Assembly: GCA_905236545.1 (NCBI GenBank)
Contig: CAJOQO010000237.1
Coordinates: 1-17,728, forward strand
Direction: 5' to 3'
Origin: an uncultured Lachnospiraceae bacterium
GTDB taxonomy: Bacteria; Bacillota; Clostridia; Lachnospirales; Lachnospiraceae
Length of the DNA stretch: 17,728 bases
Shown one piece after another: positions 6,506 through 13,947 of this stretch (position 1 is its first letter; each line of letters opens with the position of its first letter). The notes beneath the pieces are model-generated. The model had not been told where the DNA came from, made no database searches, and was given only the letters and a program-made list of their open reading frames with translations. Position numbers and translations under genes: made by a program.

Positions 6506-8563
6506 TTAAGTCATCTCACTGTCGGGAGCCGGCGCGCCCTGGACATCGTGCGCCGTGTCCGCCGCCGGATCCTGAGCATCCGCCGCAGCATCCGGCATCG
6601 GATCCGCCGGCATCTCCTGGCTGTCACGGTACGCTCTGGCCGGCTGGCGCTCTGATATGCGCGATTCGTGCATATCCTTCTCCGGATCCGTTCCCTCAAC
6701 CCTGTGAAGGATTTCCATAAACTCTTTTCCGGTTATGGTTTCCTTCTCAATCAGGAATGCAGCGATCTCATCCATCGCTTTTCTGTGCTCAGCCAGAATC
6801 CTCTTCGCCTGATCGTAGGACTGCTTCAGAATCTTGATAACCTCCTGGTCAACCTGGGCCGCCGTAGCGTCCGAGCAGTTCATAACGATCCGCCCGTCAT
6901 CCAGAAACTGTGCCGCAGGCGCCTCCAGCTGTGCCAGTCCGAACTTCTCCGACATGCCATACTGGGTCACCATCGCTCTCGCTACCTTCGTTGCCTTCTC
7001 GATATCGTTGGCGGCACCGGTCGTAACGGTATTGAAAACGATCTCCTCCGCCGCCCGGCCGGCGACGAATTCGACAAGCATCGCACGGATCTCTTTCTCC
7101 GTGTTGAGATACTTTTCCTCCTCCGGCACATTCATCACATAACCAAGCGCGCCCATGGTCCTGGGAACGATCGTAATCTTCTGCACCGGTTCAGAATCCT
7201 TCTGAAGGGCGGAGACAAGAGCATGGCCAACCTCATGATAGGAAACGATCCTGCGCTCCTCTTTGGAAAGGATACGGTTCTTCTTTTCCTTGCCGACCAG
7301 AACGACCTCCACCGCTTCAAGCAGATCCTTCTGGCTCACTGCGGTTCTGCTGTTCTTGACCGCGAGGATGGCAGCCTCATTGATCATATTCGCCAGATCC
7401 GAACCGACCGCGCCGGAGGTCGCAAGCGCGATCTCCTTCAGATCAACGGTCTCGTCCATATGGACATCCTTCGAATGCACCTTCAGCACATCGATCCTGC
7501 CCTGCAGATCCGGTTTCTCCACCGTAACTCTGCGGTCAAAGCGGCCCGGACGAAGCAGCGCCGGATCCAGAACCTCAGGCCGGTTTGTGGCGGCGAGGAT
7601 CAGCAGACCCTTCGAGGTATCGAATCCGTCCATCTCCGACAGAAGCTGGTTCAGAGTCTGCTCGCGCTCATCATTTCCGCCATAGGCACCGGAGTTTCTG
7701 CTCTTTCCGATGGCATCAATCTCATCGATAAAGATGATGCAGGGCGCATTTTTCTTCGCCTCGTCAAAAAGGTCACGCACACGGCTCGCGCCGACGCCGA
7801 CGAACATCTCGACGAAATCCGAACCGGTCAGTGAGAAGAACGGCACATGCGCCTCCCCCGCAACCGCCTTCGCAAGCAGCGTCTTGCCGGTCCCCGGAGG
7901 TCCGACAAGCAGGCAGCCCTTCGGAAGCTTGGCTCCGATCTGGGCATACTTCTCCGGATGCTCGAGGAATTCAACCGTCTCCTGCAGAGATTCCTTCGCT
8001 TCGTCCTGACCGGCCACATCCTTGAACGTCACGCCCGTCTCAGACTGCATGTACATCTTTGCTCTGCTCTTCCCGACGCCCATCATGCCGCCCGAACCGG
8101 ACATCCGGCGCATCACGACGCCCATCAGGATCCAGATCAGGATCAGAGGCGCAAAGCTCAGAACCACATTGAGAATCAGACTGGTCGTATTGTCCGGAAT
8201 CTCCTGCTTGAATTGCACATTCGCCTGATCGAGCCGGGAAACCATATCCGGATCCTGGATCCGGCCCGTGTAATAGGTCATCTCGATCCCCTGGCTCGCC
8301 AGCTTCTGCTTCCTGGTGACGATCGTGAGCTTATCGGAATCAAGCGTTACGGATTCCACCAGATTCTGTTCCAGCAGATCCAGAAACTGATCATAGGTGA
8401 TCTCCATAGACGTGGAATCGTTCATCATCCGGTTGAAGAAGCTCATCAGCACCAGGGTGACCAGCGTCACCACCAGGAAGATCAGGATCGAAGAATGATT
8501 GCGGTTGCGGTTTCCGCCTCCGCCGTTTCCACTGTTATTGTTGTTATTGTTGTTTTCGTTCAT
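6506..8563 (-). CDS. ftsH: ATP-dependent zinc metalloprotease FtsH
   Basis: FtsH is a hexameric membrane AAA+ protease that pulls out and degrades misfolded membrane proteins and some regulators. From the ATG at 8563 it has 685 residues. A GTG at 8602, touching the upstream stop codon (TGAGTG), would add 13, but the ATG has AGG eight bases before it and gives a normal head. The N-terminus is a run of seven Asn in an Asn/Gly-rich stretch. Membrane helices are at ~25-43 and ~129-150 around a small extracytoplasmic domain. The Walker A GPPGTGKT is at 221-228. The pore loop MFVGVGASR is at 253-261. The Walker B IIFIDE is at 276-281. The zinc site is HEVGH at 443-447 with Asp520 as third ligand. 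Val replaces the usual Ala in HEAGH. The tail after ~640 is acidic, Ala/Pro-rich and probably disordered. Confidence 0.97.
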   Translation of the reverse strand: MNENNNNNNNSGNGGGGNRNRNHSSILIFLVVTLVTLVLMSFFNRMMNDSTSMEITYDQFLDLLEQNLVESVTLDSDKLTIVTRKQKLASQGIEMTYYTGRIQDPDMVSRLDQANVQFKQEIPDNTTSLILNVVLSFAPLILIWILMGVVMRRMSGSGGMMGVGKSRAKMYMQSETGVTFKDVAGQDEAKESLQETVEFLEHPEKYAQIGAKLPKGCLLVGPPGTGKTLLAKAVAGEAHVPFFSLTGSDFVEMFVGVGASRVRDLFDEAKKNAPCIIFIDEIDAIGKSRNSGAYGGNDEREQTLNQLLSEMDGFDTSKGLLILAATNRPEVLDPALLRPGRFDRRVTVEKPDLQGRIDVLKVHSKDVHMDETVDLKEIALATSGAVGSDLANMINEAAILAVKNSRTAVSQKDLLEAVEVVLVGKEKKNRILSKEERRIVSYHEVGHALVSALQKDSEPVQKITIVPRTMGALGYVMNVPEEEKYLNTEKEIRAMLVEFVAGRAAEEIVFNTVTTGAANDIEKATKVARAMVTQYGMSEKFGLAQLEAPAAQFLDDGRIVMNCSDATAAQVDQEVIKILKQSYDQAKRILAEHRKAMDEIAAFLIEKETITGKEFMEILHRVEGTDPEKDMHESRISERQPARAYRDSQEMPADPMPDAAADAQDPAADTAHDVQGAPAPDSEMT

Positions 8564-8602
8564 CTGAACAACCTGCTCTTTCTCCCGGAGACCCGGCAGC
8601 AC

Positions 8603-9217
8603 TCAGCTTCTGCCCTTTTGCTCCAGATAGCACCGGATCACATTCACGCATCCGTCGATTCCGATCTCACTCGTATCAAGAGACAGATGGTAGGAGGACA
8701 CATATCCCCATTTTTTCTCTGTCTGGAAATTGTAATAGGATGCCTTCTTCTTATCCGCCTTTATGATGGTATCCCTTGCCTTTTGCTCTGAATAATGCTC
8801 ATACTCCATGATCCTCCGGATCCGGTATTCGTCGGATGCATGGATAAACACACTTGTCAGATGCGGAAGATCCCGAAGGATATAGTCCGCGCACCTTCCG
8901 ATGATGACACACCCGCCCTTCTCTCCGATCTTGCGGATCGTATCATACTGTGCCTGGTAGATCTGGCGCTGCAGGGTATTCCCCATGTAGTTCATGGAAG
9001 GGTAAACATCCATCATGATAGAGTAGAGCAGGCTCCCGCTGTGTTTTTCGTCATAGTCCTTCAACACCTGTTCACAGATATTACTCTCCTGTGCCATCAT
9101 CTTCAAGAGTTCTTTGTCATACAGTGTAAGTCCAAGTTCTGCAGCGAGTCTGCGGCCGACTTCGTGTCCTCCGCTTCCGAATTGTCTTCCGATCGTAATG
9201 ACTTCTTTGCCTGCCAC
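8603..9217 (-). CDS. Cytidylate kinase-like family protein
   Basis: The 204-residue protein belongs to the cytidylate-kinase-like family, P-loop nucleotide-kinase relatives common in Clostridia. I chose the GTG at 9217 because GGGAGG lies six bases upstream and the product then begins at AGKEVITIGRQFGSGG. A longer frame from a TTG at 9241 would swallow that site. GRQFGSGGHEVGRRLA (~10-25) takes the place of the P-loop and differs from the classic GxxGxGKS by having no lysine. CVIIGRCADYIL at ~103-114 matches the nucleoside-monophosphate-kinase core, and an Arg/Lys-rich lid follows (~130-160). Its substrate is not known; true Cmk activity is unlikely to be its only role. Its stop codon abuts the ftsH region, so it is the first gene of a unit with ftsH and probably coupled to it. 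Confidence 0.88.
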   Translation of the reverse strand: MAGKEVITIGRQFGSGGHEVGRRLAAELGLTLYDKELLKMMAQESNICEQVLKDYDEKHSGSLLYSIMMDVYPSMNYMGNTLQRQIYQAQYDTIRKIGEKGGCVIIGRCADYILRDLPHLTSVFIHASDEYRIRRIMEYEHYSEQKARDTIIKADKKKASYYNFQTEKKWGYVSSYHLSLDTSEIGIDGCVNVIRCYLEQKGRS

Positions 9218-9299
9218 CCTGTACCTCCCGTTCTGATCCAACGCCTGTCATGCACCGAAACACCATTCAGCAGCCGGTCCGATGCTGATCCGTCGCCTT

Positions 9300-9328
9300 A
9301 TTTTACCAAGAATCCCGGAACAGGGCAA
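9300..9328 (-). promoter_or_regulatory. Extended -10 sigma-A promoter for the cytidylate-kinase-like/ftsH/PAP2 unit
   Basis: On the minus strand TTGCCC (9323-9328) and TAAAAT (9300-9305) are separated by exactly 17 bases. TGG just before the -10 gives an extended TGnTAAAAT. The -35 is weak (three of six), which the extended -10 can offset. It lies about 80 bases before the cytidylate-kinase-like start and downstream of the J-protein gene, so it would give this unit its own transcript. Confidence 0.6.
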
Positions 9329-9350
9329 CTTCCTGCTCCCCTGCTGTTCC
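9317..9350 (-). repeat. Inverted repeat over the -35 region
   Basis: GGAACAG (9317-9323) and CTGTTCC (9344-9350) are perfect seven-base arms 20 bases apart. One arm overlaps the -35 element of the promoter at 9300-9328. This could be an operator, or a hairpin at the 3' end of the preceding J-protein transcript; no U-tract follows. Short arms make chance plausible. Confidence 0.3.
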
Positions 9351-9398
9351 CGATTTCTTTGCATTCGCTGCAGGGAGCAGCCTGCGGCAGGGATGGCA

Positions 9399-10127
9399 TC
9401 AGATGCAGCAGCACACGCCAGGGCCGCACATACTGCACGCAAGACTCGCCAGACACATCCGCGGACACATATCCGCATCCGAATCCATGGGATAGCCGTA
9501 AGCGCTTCCCATATCCTGGTACCATCCGCCTCCGCTCTCCAGGCGCTGCAGCAGCTGCCTGTATTCCGGGCGGTTCGGGTCAAGCTCGACAGCGCGCTGC
9601 GCCATACTCTTCGCCTGAACATTGTTGCCCGCTCCCATATGCGCCACGGCACTGAGATAATACCATCTGCCATCCCGCTGCGTGATCTGATCCAGGACAT
9701 TCAGCGCTTCCTGATAGTGCCGGCTGTTAATATAGTTCGCGGCGGCCCGCATATGGAGATCCTCTTCACTGCCGGCCTGCGCCCTGCTGCCCGCGGACGA
9801 CGCCCCAAAGCCGCCGAAATTCCCGAAGCCGCCAAAGCCGCCGAAATTCCCGAAGCCGCCAAAGTTCGAATAAGCGCTCCCATACCCCGAACCGGCATAG
9901 GACGATCCGCGGCTGCTGCCCGGCCCGAAGCCGCCTCCCTCCTTCTCCCGCTGGATCGCGTCATAGGCCTGCTGCACTTCCTTGAATCTCTCCTCAGCCT
10001 GCGCCTTATTCGGATTGTTGATATTCGCGTCAGGATGGTATTTCCTGCTCAGGGTCCGGTATGCTTTCTTGATCTCATCATCAGAAGCGCCTCTCTCCAG
10101 CCCCAGAACACTGTACGGGTCTCTCAT
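9399..10127 (-). CDS. J-domain protein with TPR region and cysteine-rich tail
   Basis: The 242-residue protein starts with a J domain (residues 3-~62) whose HPD motif at 31-33 is intact, so it should stimulate the ATPase of an Hsp70 (DnaK). A Gly/Phe-rich linker (~64-110) has repeated NFGGFG units. Residues ~121-198 look like two TPR-type helical pairs ([20 protein letters not shown], then [12 protein letters not shown]), a protein-binding module. The last 22 residues hold seven cysteines (221, 225, 231, 234, 239, 240, 241). This is not DnaJ itself, because the DnaJ zinc domain and C-terminal substrate domains are missing. GAGGGA lies five bases before the ATG. It is the third gene of a unit with the zinc-ribbon and DUF5685-like genes, 39 bases after the latter. 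It may deliver Hsp70 to a client made by its neighbours; this is inference. Confidence 0.9.
   Translation of the reverse strand: MRDPYSVLGLERGASDDEIKKAYRTLSRKYHPDANINNPNKAQAEERFKEVQQAYDAIQREKEGGGFGPGSSRGSSYAGSGYGSAYSNFGGFGNFGGFGGFGNFGGFGASSAGSRAQAGSEEDLHMRAAANYINSRHYQEALNVLDQITQRDGRWYYLSAVAHMGAGNNVQAKSMAQRAVELDPNRPEYRQLLQRLESGGGWYQDMGSAYGYPMDSDADMCPRMCLASLACSMCGPGVCCCI
9805..9864 (-). repeat. 27-bp tandem repeat in the J-protein linker
   Basis: Two perfect adjacent 27-base copies occupy 9805-9831 and 9832-9858, and a third copy begins at 9859 but matches for only six bases. Each copy encodes nine residues of the Gly/Phe linker (FGGFGNFGG type). Since the unit is a multiple of three, copy-number change would alter linker length without a frameshift. 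Confidence 0.85.
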
Positions 10128-10166
10128 CTGTCTCCCTCAAACTGGTTCATCGTTCTTTCACTTTCC

Positions 10167-11093
10167 TTATAAAAAGCCATACTGCCTTCCCGGCCTTTTC
10201 CTGTCGGTTTTTTCCCCGGAACGGATCTGATGAAACCGGACCCAGATTCCGGAATAAAGGATATTGCGCAAAAGCTCTACGTTGTTTATAATCGGCAGCC
10301 GCTCAAAGCTGCGGCAGCAGCAGGCAGCCGTATCCATAAGAATCTCCTTCAGAATCTCTTCAAACCGCTCCCCTTCCAGACTTCGGAGCTCTGAGAGGAC
10401 ATTGAAGCTTCCACGCTTTTCATCCTCCTCCAGGTCGTCATACGCGTCCATCAGATAGATGAACTTGCCAAGATAAAAGCCGGTTCTTCTCAGGTCACGC
10501 GCCCAGTGATCCCTGTGCACGACGCACATTTCCCCGAAGAAGCGGCCCGTGTATCCGGCCGCCTGATCGATTCTGGCCAGAACCGCCGGAAGGCGGTCCG
10601 CTTCCCTCACGCCGCCGGAAGGAACGGCATCCGGTCCGCTTCCCATCCGCTCCATCCTCCGAAGCGCGGAAATGTTTTTTGCAAGCGCCCTCTCCTGTCT
10701 CGGGTAGTCCGCGCGTATCCTGCAGTAATCTCCATGCAGCCAAAGCGCGCATACCCTGGCGGACTGCTTTTTCTCATCCCTCCAGTCATCGAGCGCTTTC
10801 CGGTACGCAAGCAGGATGCTCATGTCCGCCGCGTAGGCGGTATAGCGGTTCGATCTCTCCCGGTGCCGGATCATCGGATGAACGATACACCGCGTCACTC
10901 TCCCGGCTTCCTCCGGTTCATACAGCCCTGTCAGGAGGATCGTGAGAAATACGCCGTCATAGGACAGAAACAGCTGCCCCCTCCTGCCGAACCGCTCATG
11001 AAGAGAATGGCAGAGGCCGCAGTAATAGCTTCGGTATCGTTCCAGCTCCTTCACCTTCATCTCGGGGCGGTTCACTGTCACATAACCAAACAT
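10167..11093 (-). CDS. DUF5685-like protein with paired Asp-rich motifs
   Basis: I place the start at the ATG at 11093 (308 residues, MFGYVTVNRPEMK) because AGAGGA lies seven bases upstream and it falls two bases after the zinc-ribbon stop. The open frame continues 31 codons upstream inside that gene. The head MFGYVTVNRPEMKVKELERY and YYCGLC recall DUF5685 proteins of Clostridia, function unknown. Visible motifs are CGLC at 25-28, CIVHP at 69-73, DDWRDE at 102-107, DAYDDLEEDEKRGSFNVL at 216-233 and CCC at 258-260. DDWRD matches the DDxxD signature. The second motif, preceded by LGKFIYL, resembles the second Asp-rich motif of squalene/phytoene synthases. The interval (~115-120 residues) is similar to theirs. 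The rest looks all-helical with no membrane segment. I infer a class I isoprenoid-synthase-like fold; activity and substrate are unknown. Confidence 0.75.
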   Translation of the reverse strand: MFGYVTVNRPEMKVKELERYRSYYCGLCHSLHERFGRRGQLFLSYDGVFLTILLTGLYEPEEAGRVTRCIVHPMIRHRERSNRYTAYAADMSILLAYRKALDDWRDEKKQSARVCALWLHGDYCRIRADYPRQERALAKNISALRRMERMGSGPDAVPSGGVREADRLPAVLARIDQAAGYTGRFFGEMCVVHRDHWARDLRRTGFYLGKFIYLMDAYDDLEEDEKRGSFNVLSELRSLEGERFEEILKEILMDTAACCCRSFERLPIINNVELLRNILYSGIWVRFHQIRSGEKTDRKRPGRQYGFL

Positions 11094-11095
11094 CG

Positions 11096-11497
11096 TCAGG
11101 TCCTCTTGCGGAACTTCGTACGGCATTTGGGGCAGGTAATCTCGACCATGCCCTTGCCGCATGGAATACGGATCTTCTGGCTGCATTTCGGACAGCGGAA
11201 GATCATGTTGTCTCCCTGTCTTTCACTCCTTCTGCCCGCACCCCTGAAAAAGCCCAGAAAGCGGTTCTTCAGTGCCAGATACTTCTGATTCTCCGCATAG
11301 CGGGCGGGGACATTGCGCGACAGCATCCGAAAGTAGACATACCCCAGAACAGCCAGGATCAGAATGCTCAGTCCGGGAATCCGTATCAGAAAGCTGACGA
11401 TCAGAAGCACCAGACACAGAACAAGCAGAAACCTCGAAAACTCATCCTGTCCATAGCGCCCGTACATAAACCGGTTCAGACGGTCTCTCCAGTTCAT
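11096..11497 (-). CDS. Membrane-anchored zinc-ribbon protein
   Basis: The 133-residue protein has two adjacent hydrophobic segments (~22-38 and ~42-58), forming a membrane hairpin. A basic linker follows, then a C-terminal zinc ribbon with CPKC at 102-105 and CPKC at 122-125. The ribbon pattern (CPKC, IRIPCGKG, VEITCPKC, KF) is the one found in MJ0042-type and related ribbons, and an extra Cys113 sits in the middle. The ribbon should face the cytoplasm if both helices span. An excellent AGAGGAGG precedes the ATG. Its TGA is two bases from the next start codon, so translation of the DUF5685-like protein is probably coupled to it. It is first in a three-gene unit with its own promoter. Family not otherwise recognised; the zinc-ribbon call is firm, the function is not. 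Confidence 0.82.
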   Translation of the reverse strand: MNWRDRLNRFMYGRYGQDEFSRFLLVLCLVLLIVSFLIRIPGLSILILAVLGYVYFRMLSRNVPARYAENQKYLALKNRFLGFFRGAGRRSERQGDNMIFRCPKCSQKIRIPCGKGMVEITCPKCRTKFRKRT

Positions 11498-11528
11498 TCC
11501 TTGCCTCCTCTGAAAATAGATTCCCTAT

Positions 11529-11557
11529 AGCATAAATGCTTTGCCTTCCCCTATCAA
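11529..11557 (-). promoter_or_regulatory. Sigma-A promoter for the zinc-ribbon/DUF5685-like/J-protein unit
   Basis: On the minus strand TTGATA (11552-11557, five of six consensus) and TATGCT (11529-11534, four of six) are 17 bases apart. Transcription would start near 11522, about 25 bases before the zinc-ribbon start codon, leaving room for its AGGAGG. It lies in the 88-base gap after the histidine kinase. Confidence 0.6.
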
Positions 11558-11568
11558 GACCGTTCTGT

Positions 11569-11594
11569 CAGATTTCACCAAACGTTCAAATCTG
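11569..11594 (-). other. Small hairpin over the histidine kinase stop codon
   Basis: Perfect seven-base arms CAGATTT and AAATCTG flank a 12-base loop, and the 5' arm overlaps the kinase stop codon. No U-run follows on the minus strand, so I do not call it an intrinsic terminator. It may still mark the 3' end of the malQ-to-kinase transcript. Confidence 0.35.
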
Positions 11595-13931
11595 GGAATC
11601 CGGTTCACCGGCCAGATCAAAGGACAGCCGGGCACAGAAGGTGTCCGGAGTCGTACGGATGCCAAATGCCCCGCCCATCAGCTCTGTCAGGCTGCGGGCA
11701 ATCGACAGTCCCAGTCCGCTCCCCTCGGAGCTGCGGCTCGCATCTCCGCGTACAAAACGCTCCTGAAGTTCACCCGCACTCTTGTCAAGGATCTCCCTTG
11801 ACCGGTTTTCAAACGTGCAGACCGCTCTGTTTTCCTCCAGAAAGATACGGATCTTTACCGTCGATCCCGGCATCGCGTATTTCGCGATATTGCCCAGCAG
11901 ATTCTCCAGAACCCTCCACAGCATGTCCCCGTCCGCCCTGACCGGCAGCGTCTCCCCCGCTTCCATCGACAGCTTCAGGGGAACCTGCTCCAGACGGTCT
12001 TCGAATTCTCCTGCCGCCATCTGTACCATGGACCGCAGATCCAGAACCGTCATGTTCAGATCCACATTACCGGAGCTTATCCTGCTCACATCGATCAGAT
12101 CCGTGATCAGGCTTTTCAGCCGGAGCGACTTGCGTTCAAGAATATCAAGATACTCCTTTGCCCTCTCATTCTCTATCTCCTCCCGCTTCAGAAGATCCAC
12201 ATAACTGATGATGGATGTCAGCGGCGTCTTCAGATCATGGGAAACATTCGTGATCAGTTCCGCCTTCAGCCGTTCGCCGGACACCATCGAATCAACCGCC
12301 TCCTGAAGCCCGTCTCCCATCTCATTGACAGCCTGCGCCATCTCGAGGCTGTCCCCGGTCAGGGATGTGGTGTCGATCCGGTACTCCAGCCTTCCCTTTG
12401 ACAGCTCTCTGAGGCCTGCCTGTACGCTCAGCTTCCCCAGCCGGTCACGAACCAGATACAGGAGCAGGGCCAGATCAAGGACGATCACACTGATGATCCC
12501 GACCGTCCCGAAGTAACGCAGGAACAGAAAGTTCAGGAGGATAAACAGAAGGTAGAGGATCAGCATCCGGGTCGACGCCGCCCTTGCCTCAAGCACCTGC
12601 GAGCTGACCCTGAGAATCATGTAGGTGACGCTGCCATGCCACAGGCTCTTCCCGCGGATCCGCCGGACCAGGCTCAGAAGGGACAGAAGGAGGATCCCAT
12701 ATTCCACGACCGCCATCACGATGATCCATGCCTCCCGCCAGGAGGAAGGGATATGGTTTTGCAGGAACCTCCGGCTGAGGTAGAACCAGGACAGTGCCGC
12801 GACGGTGCACAGTCCTGCCGCGATCTCAATGGGAATCAGATCAAATCCCCTCAGCGGCAGCAGCTTATTTCTTCCGCTTCTGCCTGTTGTGCAGATGCTC
12901 ATCACAAAAAGCAGGATCAGCAGCACACCCGCTGTCAGCGCGCAGGCAAGGGAAAGCATCACGGCAGGCTGCCTCTTCTGGCAGGAAAGATAATCTCTTC
13001 TCAGCGCATCTCCTGCGGGATAAGCCAGGTTAACGCCGATAATCACACGCTCATTCGGCCCGGAAAAGATGGTATCGATAAACTTCGTTGCCGCTTCTTC
13101 ATTCATGGTCAGATCTTTATTCGCAACCATGATATCCATCGTCCGGACACCGTCGAACAGAGAGGTCAGTCCCGGATCATCGGAAATAGCCATCCTGGCC
13201 GCGGCCACGCCTTTCACGCCGAGATTGGTAAACACCTCCTTTGTGGAAGTATTCTCAATATAATAGGCGATATTGCTGGGGACAAAGGCGCTGCCCAGGT
13301 TTTCCTTTGCCTGTGACTCCTCCTCATACTCCAGATACCGGTCATGAAGATCCGTACACGTCCGGATCAGGCTCTGATAGTATCCGAGCAGCGTTTCGAA
13401 GGGGGTCTGGGAAACGCTCGCCGTCTCAAACAACGTTTTCCCGGAGACCGGAAGGATGATCTCAAGGGAGGAGAGCTCCGACAGCGCCTGCCAGATTTCA
13501 TCCGCTTCTCTCAGCCTGCCGTCTCCCTGCCCGACAAGTACATTCTCCAGGCCCTGATTGAATTTTGACATCTGGGGATAATAATTGATCAGGTCACTCA
13601 GGCGATAGGTCAGATTCTCATTTTTGTTTGCCTCGTCTCTGATGCCGATTGAGTATTGACGAATATCGATCTGTTTTTCCAGGTCTGTCCTGCCATCCGT
13701 GGTAAACAGTGTCTCATTGACGCTTCGGTTGACATCTTTCCGGATCATGTCCTCCGTATCGCGCAGAAAAATGGCCGTCTCCTCAAAGGAGCGGCCCAGC
13801 TGGGAAAACTGCCAGGTTCCGTCCAGCCAGTAATTGACTGTCAGGAGCGCCAGTACGATGATCCCGACACAGACACACTGGAGAACGAAGATGGCAGCCT
13901 TAAGTCCAAAGCTGTAGGAATCCCTCTTCAT
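11586..13931 (-). CDS. Large six-TM sensor histidine kinase
   Basis: The 781-residue kinase is the sensor for the regulator 16 bases upstream. Helix one is at ~11-32, then a ~290-residue extracytoplasmic region (33-322), mostly helical and without a domain I recognise. Five more helices follow at ~323-347, 363-386, 400-422, 454-471 and 475-494. A HAMP-like linker (~495-550) leads to the HisKA H-box NVSHDLKTPLTS, with phospho-accepting His565. The ATPase domain has the N-box ENLLGNIAKYA (from 676), the F-box RFVRGDASR and the G2 box GSGLGLSIA. The usual DxGxG G1 box is replaced by CTFENRSREI, as in VanS-like kinases. I see no good ribosome binding site before the ATG, so translation probably depends on coupling to the regulator gene. 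The signal is unknown; envelope stress or a cell-wall compound is a guess. Confidence 0.93.
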   Translation of the reverse strand: MKRDSYSFGLKAAIFVLQCVCVGIIVLALLTVNYWLDGTWQFSQLGRSFEETAIFLRDTEDMIRKDVNRSVNETLFTTDGRTDLEKQIDIRQYSIGIRDEANKNENLTYRLSDLINYYPQMSKFNQGLENVLVGQGDGRLREADEIWQALSELSSLEIILPVSGKTLFETASVSQTPFETLLGYYQSLIRTCTDLHDRYLEYEEESQAKENLGSAFVPSNIAYYIENTSTKEVFTNLGVKGVAAARMAISDDPGLTSLFDGVRTMDIMVANKDLTMNEEAATKFIDTIFSGPNERVIIGVNLAYPAGDALRRDYLSCQKRQPAVMLSLACALTAGVLLILLFVMSICTTGRSGRNKLLPLRGFDLIPIEIAAGLCTVAALSWFYLSRRFLQNHIPSSWREAWIIVMAVVEYGILLLSLLSLVRRIRGKSLWHGSVTYMILRVSSQVLEARAASTRMLILYLLFILLNFLFLRYFGTVGIISVIVLDLALLLYLVRDRLGKLSVQAGLRELSKGRLEYRIDTTSLTGDSLEMAQAVNEMGDGLQEAVDSMVSGERLKAELITNVSHDLKTPLTSIISYVDLLKREEIENERAKEYLDILERKSLRLKSLITDLIDVSRISSGNVDLNMTVLDLRSMVQMAAGEFEDRLEQVPLKLSMEAGETLPVRADGDMLWRVLENLLGNIAKYAMPGSTVKIRIFLEENRAVCTFENRSREILDKSAGELQERFVRGDASRSSEGSGLGLSIARSLTELMGGAFGIRTTPDTFCARLSFDLAGEPDSQI

Positions 13932-13947
13932 AGATCATCAACCGCGG

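Noticed and set aside
6668..7834. 388-codon open frame on the plus strand
   Set aside because: It is a shadow of the ftsH ATPase and protease domains on the other strand.
9805..9864. Tandem 27-bp units as a CRISPR-like array
   Set aside because: The copies are directly adjacent without spacers, are in frame and encode the J-protein linker; no cas gene is near.
11094..11186. 31-codon N-terminal extension of the DUF5685-like protein
   Set aside because: It overlaps the zinc-ribbon coding region, while the ATG at 11093 has a good ribosome binding site and gives the family-like head MFGYV.
11519..11600. GATTCCC/GGGAATC inverted pair around the kinase-to-zinc-ribbon gap
   Set aside because: Seven-base arms nearly 70 bases apart, with one inside the kinase coding region, are likely by chance.
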